DNA of 64,000 nucleotides from Candidatus Bathyarchaeia archaeon (GTDB lineage Archaea; Thermoproteota; Bathyarchaeia; Bathyarchaeales; Bathyarchaeaceae): positions 59,588 to 123,587 of the forward strand of contig DATETJ010000010.1 in assembly GCA_035283685.1 (NCBI GenBank), in the 5' to 3' direction. The notes beneath the pieces are model-generated. The model had not been told where the DNA came from and made no database searches. It saw only the letters and a list, made by a program, of their open reading frames with translations. The position numbers and the translations under genes were made by a program. Shown here piece by piece: positions 61,962-64,000 of the stretch. How positions within the stretch are numbered: the stretch's first letter is position 1; each line of letters begins with the position of its first letter.

Positions 61962-63017
61962 GTGAATCTCCCACCCATCAAACTAAACTTCCTTAAAGCA
62001 ATCACAGATGACACTGGCGTTTTTCAACATTCTAAATTCGGAACACCAAATCGGCTAGAAGGATACACAACCGACGACAACGCCCGAGCTCTCATAGCCA
62101 TCACCAAGCACAGCAAAATCAAAGAAAACTCCCAATCGGACAGGTTGATAGACACATACCTAAGTTTCCTTTTGCACATGCAGAGAGCAGACGGCAAAAT
62201 GCATAACTTCCTAAGCTATGATCGAAACTTCATTGACGACGAAGGGTCCGAAGACTGTGCAGGTCGCACCCTGTGGGCCTGCGGATACGTAATAAACAGC
62301 AAGCTATCAGCCGAGAGGAAGCTTCTGGCAAAAGAAATCTTCGACAAAGCCTTTCGGTGGGCATGCTTCTTTAAATCCCCCAGAGCGAAAGCCTTCGCAA
62401 TACTTGGCCTAAGTAATTACCACAAGGCCTTCACACGAGACCAAAACCTAACCCAGAACATAAAGACACTATCAGACAAACTGCTCGAATACTACAAAAA
62501 CACGCGCTCCATCGACTGGCGCTGGTTTGAACCCTACCTCACCTACGTCAACGGCAGACTTCCACAAGCTCTCTTCGAAGCCTACCAAGAAACAAAACAA
62601 ACCAGATATGTTCGAGTCGCGGAGGAGTCCCTGAAATTCCTACTCGAAGTTCAAATACTAAACGACAAATTCGTGCCCATAGGCAACAAAGGCTGGTACA
62701 AAAAAGGAGAATCACGGTCAACGTACGATCAGCAATCCGTGGAAGCAGCCTCAATGACGGAAGCAGCATTATCGGCCTACCGGGCAACAGGCAACCGCCA
62801 CTACAAGAAAGCAGCACGAACAATCTTCAACTGGTTCTTAGGACAGAACACCCAAAACGCCTTCGTCTATAATTTCACAACAGGCGGCTGCCACGACGGA
62901 ATAACTGAGAAAGGACTCAACCTCAACGAGGGAGCAGAAGCCACTGTTAGCTACCTTTCCGCCCGCATGGAACTTCAGACCGACCGCCAAATAGAGCCAG
63001 TAAACACCAGATACTAG
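61962..63017 (+). CDS. alpha/alpha-toroid protein, glycoside-processing cluster
   Basis: A 351-residue protein starting GTG, 13 bases after the glycosyltransferase, with a GAGG ribosome-binding string at 61949-61952. The sequence is helical with repeated aromatic-Gly-Asp motifs (DDNARALIAITKH, GRTLWACGYVINS, DWRWFEPYLTYVNGRLPQALFEAY, SVEAASMTEAALSAYRATGN). This suggests an alpha6/alpha6 toroid like glycoside hydrolases or epimerases. The Asp and Glu in DDNAR and WFEPYL are plausible catalytic residues. Exact activity unknown; it may trim or isomerise the glycan made by its neighbour. Confidence 0.7.
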   Translation: MNLPPIKLNFLKAITDDTGVFQHSKFGTPNRLEGYTTDDNARALIAITKHSKIKENSQSDRLIDTYLSFLLHMQRADGKMHNFLSYDRNFIDDEGSEDCAGRTLWACGYVINSKLSAERKLLAKEIFDKAFRWACFFKSPRAKAFAILGLSNYHKAFTRDQNLTQNIKTLSDKLLEYYKNTRSIDWRWFEPYLTYVNGRLPQALFEAYQETKQTRYVRVAEESLKFLLEVQILNDKFVPIGNKGWYKKGESRSTYDQQSVEAASMTEAALSAYRATGNRHYKKAARTIFNWFLGQNTQNAFVYNFTTGGCHDGITEKGLNLNEGAEATVSYLSARMELQTDRQIEPVNTRY

Positions 63018-63130
63018 CTTTCTCGGCCTTTTTCGTGCGAAAAGCCTTCCAGACAGCATTTTTGTGAATCCTCAGACAGTTTGCCTTATTAATCAAGGAA
63101 ACCAGAGCTAGGCACAGAGGCAAAACAAAT

Positions 63131-63520
63131 TTGCTGATGGTAAAGCACGTAATGATCGAAGACGTGGTAACAGCGAAGACCAATATCACAGCCAAAGAAG
63201 CCGTCCGAACACTGTGGGAAAGACACATAGGCTCAATCGTCATCACGGACGACAAGGAAAAATGCATAGGAATCTTCACCGAGCGAGATGCCATAAGAAT
63301 GATAGCTAGCGACGTCTCACTGGACACCCCCATCGAACAAGTGATGACGAAAAATGTCGCCACGATCGTAAAAGAGGCTTCTCTGGAAGAAGCAAGACGC
63401 CTCATAATCTCACATGGAATCCGACACGTTCCAGTAGTAGACGGCGAAGGAAAAATTGTGGGCATGTTCTCTGTCAGAAGACTCATCGATGAACTCTATG
63501 GACTCACCGCAACAAAATAG
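63131..63520 (+). CDS. CBS-pair protein
   Basis: A 129-residue protein with two CBS domains: MIEDVVTAKTNITAKEAVRTLWERHIGSIVITDDKEKCIGIFTERDAIRM (about residues 7-57) and VMTKNVATIVKEASLEEARRLIISHGIRHVPVVDGEGKIVGMFSVRRLIDEL (about 70-120). The start could be TTG 63131 or ATG 63137; the latter begins MVKHVMIEDVV. It sits inside the glycan cluster, perhaps as an energy sensor. It is related to, but not a copy of, the CBS protein at 58303. Confidence 0.88.
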   Translation: MLMVKHVMIEDVVTAKTNITAKEAVRTLWERHIGSIVITDDKEKCIGIFTERDAIRMIASDVSLDTPIEQVMTKNVATIVKEASLEEARRLIISHGIRHVPVVDGEGKIVGMFSVRRLIDELYGLTATK

Positions 63521-63538
63521 GGCTAGGACACAGAAAGA

Positions 63539-64000
63539 ATGAGACGGTTCCAAGACAATCCAATCCTTCGGCCGATAGTATCAAACCCGTGGGAATCCAG
63601 AAGAGTATTCAACGCTGCCGCCGTCAGAGTGGGCAAACAAGTCCACATACTGTACCGGGCGATAGGAAACGACGGCATATCCCGCATCGGATACGCCGCC
63701 TCGTCCGACGGATACGTAATCGACGAGCGTTCACCAATCCCCATTTTTGAACCCAACAGCAAAGCTGAAGACTGTGGATGCGAGGACCCGCGACTAACTC
63801 TCTTCGACAACCGAATAATAATGGCATACACAGCTCTAACCGAAATTGACCACGAACAACTCTACCAAATCTCCCTAACGTCGATCTCAGTCGATGATTT
63901 CCTGAGCAAACAGTGGAGATGGAACGAACGACTGCTGCCGTTCAGAGGCGTACGCAACAAAGACGCCGTCATTTTCCCCAAAAAAATCGATGATAAATAC
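63539..64000 (+). CDS. GH130 mannoside phosphorylase-like protein, 3' truncated
   Basis: The frame begins at ATG 63539 and stays open to the window end (154 codons). The start MRRFQDNPILRPIVSNPWESRRVFNAAAVRVGKQVHILYRAIGNDGISRIGYAASSDGYVIDER and the later GCEDPRLTLFDNRIIMAYTAL are typical of GH130 beta-mannosyl phosphorylases and beta-1,2-mannosidases. The catalytic Asp lies in CEDPRLT. It completes a GT4/toroid/CBS/GH130 cluster for mannoside synthesis or breakdown. The C-terminal half lies outside the window. Confidence 0.85.
   Translation, partial: MRRFQDNPILRPIVSNPWESRRVFNAAAVRVGKQVHILYRAIGNDGISRIGYAASSDGYVIDERSPIPIFEPNSKAEDCGCEDPRLTLFDNRIIMAYTALTEIDHEQLYQISLTSISVDDFLSKQWRWNERLLPFRGVRNKDAVIFPKKIDDKY

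Noticed and set aside
1..64000. CRISPR arrays and rRNA genes
   Set aside because: No regularly spaced repeat-spacer array and no 16S/23S sequence blocks were seen on either strand.

Overview
The window looks like the chromosome of a non-crenarchaeal member of the TACK/Thermoproteota group, most likely a Bathyarchaeia-type archaeon. The sequence itself shows archaeal information-processing genes: an Lsm protein beside ribosomal protein L37e, an MCT-1-like PUA protein, a proteasome beta subunit followed by a KH-KH-beta-CASP nuclease (aCPSF1), an archaeal-type tRNA m1A methyltransferase and a Pelota/eRF1-like protein. It also has SepF, an ADP-forming acetyl-CoA synthetase alpha subunit, an F420-type luciferase-fold oxidoreductase and a formaldehyde-activating (Fae) domain. 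The rank-level placement is my inference and was not tested by a search.

Layout. 1-2.8 kb: ABC-2 and MacB-type exporter genes. 2.8-4.9 kb: a HAD phosphatase and a LemA/TPM membrane pair. 4.9-7.0 kb: Lsm/L37e facing a PUA protein, a zinc-ribbon protein and SepF. 7.05-7.96 kb: a gene-free stretch made of a degenerate repeat that recurs at 44.3 and 59.2 kb. 8.1-11.0 kb: proteasome beta, aCPSF1 and a short AbrB-type protein. 11-23 kb: accessory region with a DUF234 ATPase, a complete type I restriction-modification operon (hsdR-hsdS-hsdM), a terminase small/large pair, a tiny membrane protein, a winged-helix protein and a ParA ATPase. 23-27.4 kb: MFS transporter, polyprenyl diphosphate synthase, two divergent PadR regulators with perfect palindromes between them, and an Asp/Glu racemase-family protein. 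27.5-32.2 kb: a coiled-coil protein converging with no gap on an MBL/RNase J-like protein that is translationally coupled to a nucleotidyltransferase-like/Bud32-like fusion. 32.3-37.5 kb: small membrane proteins, the ADP-forming acyl-CoA synthetase alpha subunit and a three-gene ABC-2 exporter. 37.6-41 kb: a TIM-barrel protein, an aldolase-Fae fusion and TrmI. 41-45.6 kb: a run of secreted or membrane proteins with a membrane-anchored winged helix, a repeat copy and a Pelota-like protein. 46.3-52.3 kb: tRNA-His, PepF, an F420 oxidoreductase, an Atl/MGMT-like protein, AHSA1 and a PIN-like/methyltransferase fusion. 53-58.8 kb: a putative nuclease, a GOLD-like membrane protein, a small metallopeptidase, a metal P-type ATPase divergent from NikR, a phosphofructokinase with pyrophosphate-type residues and a CBS protein. 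58.8-60.5 kb: a GYD protein, a repeat copy, and an AbrB/VapC toxin-antitoxin pair lying between a broken and an intact tRNA-Ala. 60.8-64 kb: a GT4/alpha-toroid/CBS/GH130 glycan cluster running off the end.

The most unusual points are the pyruvate-type aldolase fused to Fae; the long repeat that sits upstream of three unrelated genes in the same orientation; the orphan terminase pair with ParA next to a restriction system; the coiled-coil/MBL/kinase block; and patches of strong strand asymmetry (A+C-rich versus G+T-rich) whose borders fall inside genes.
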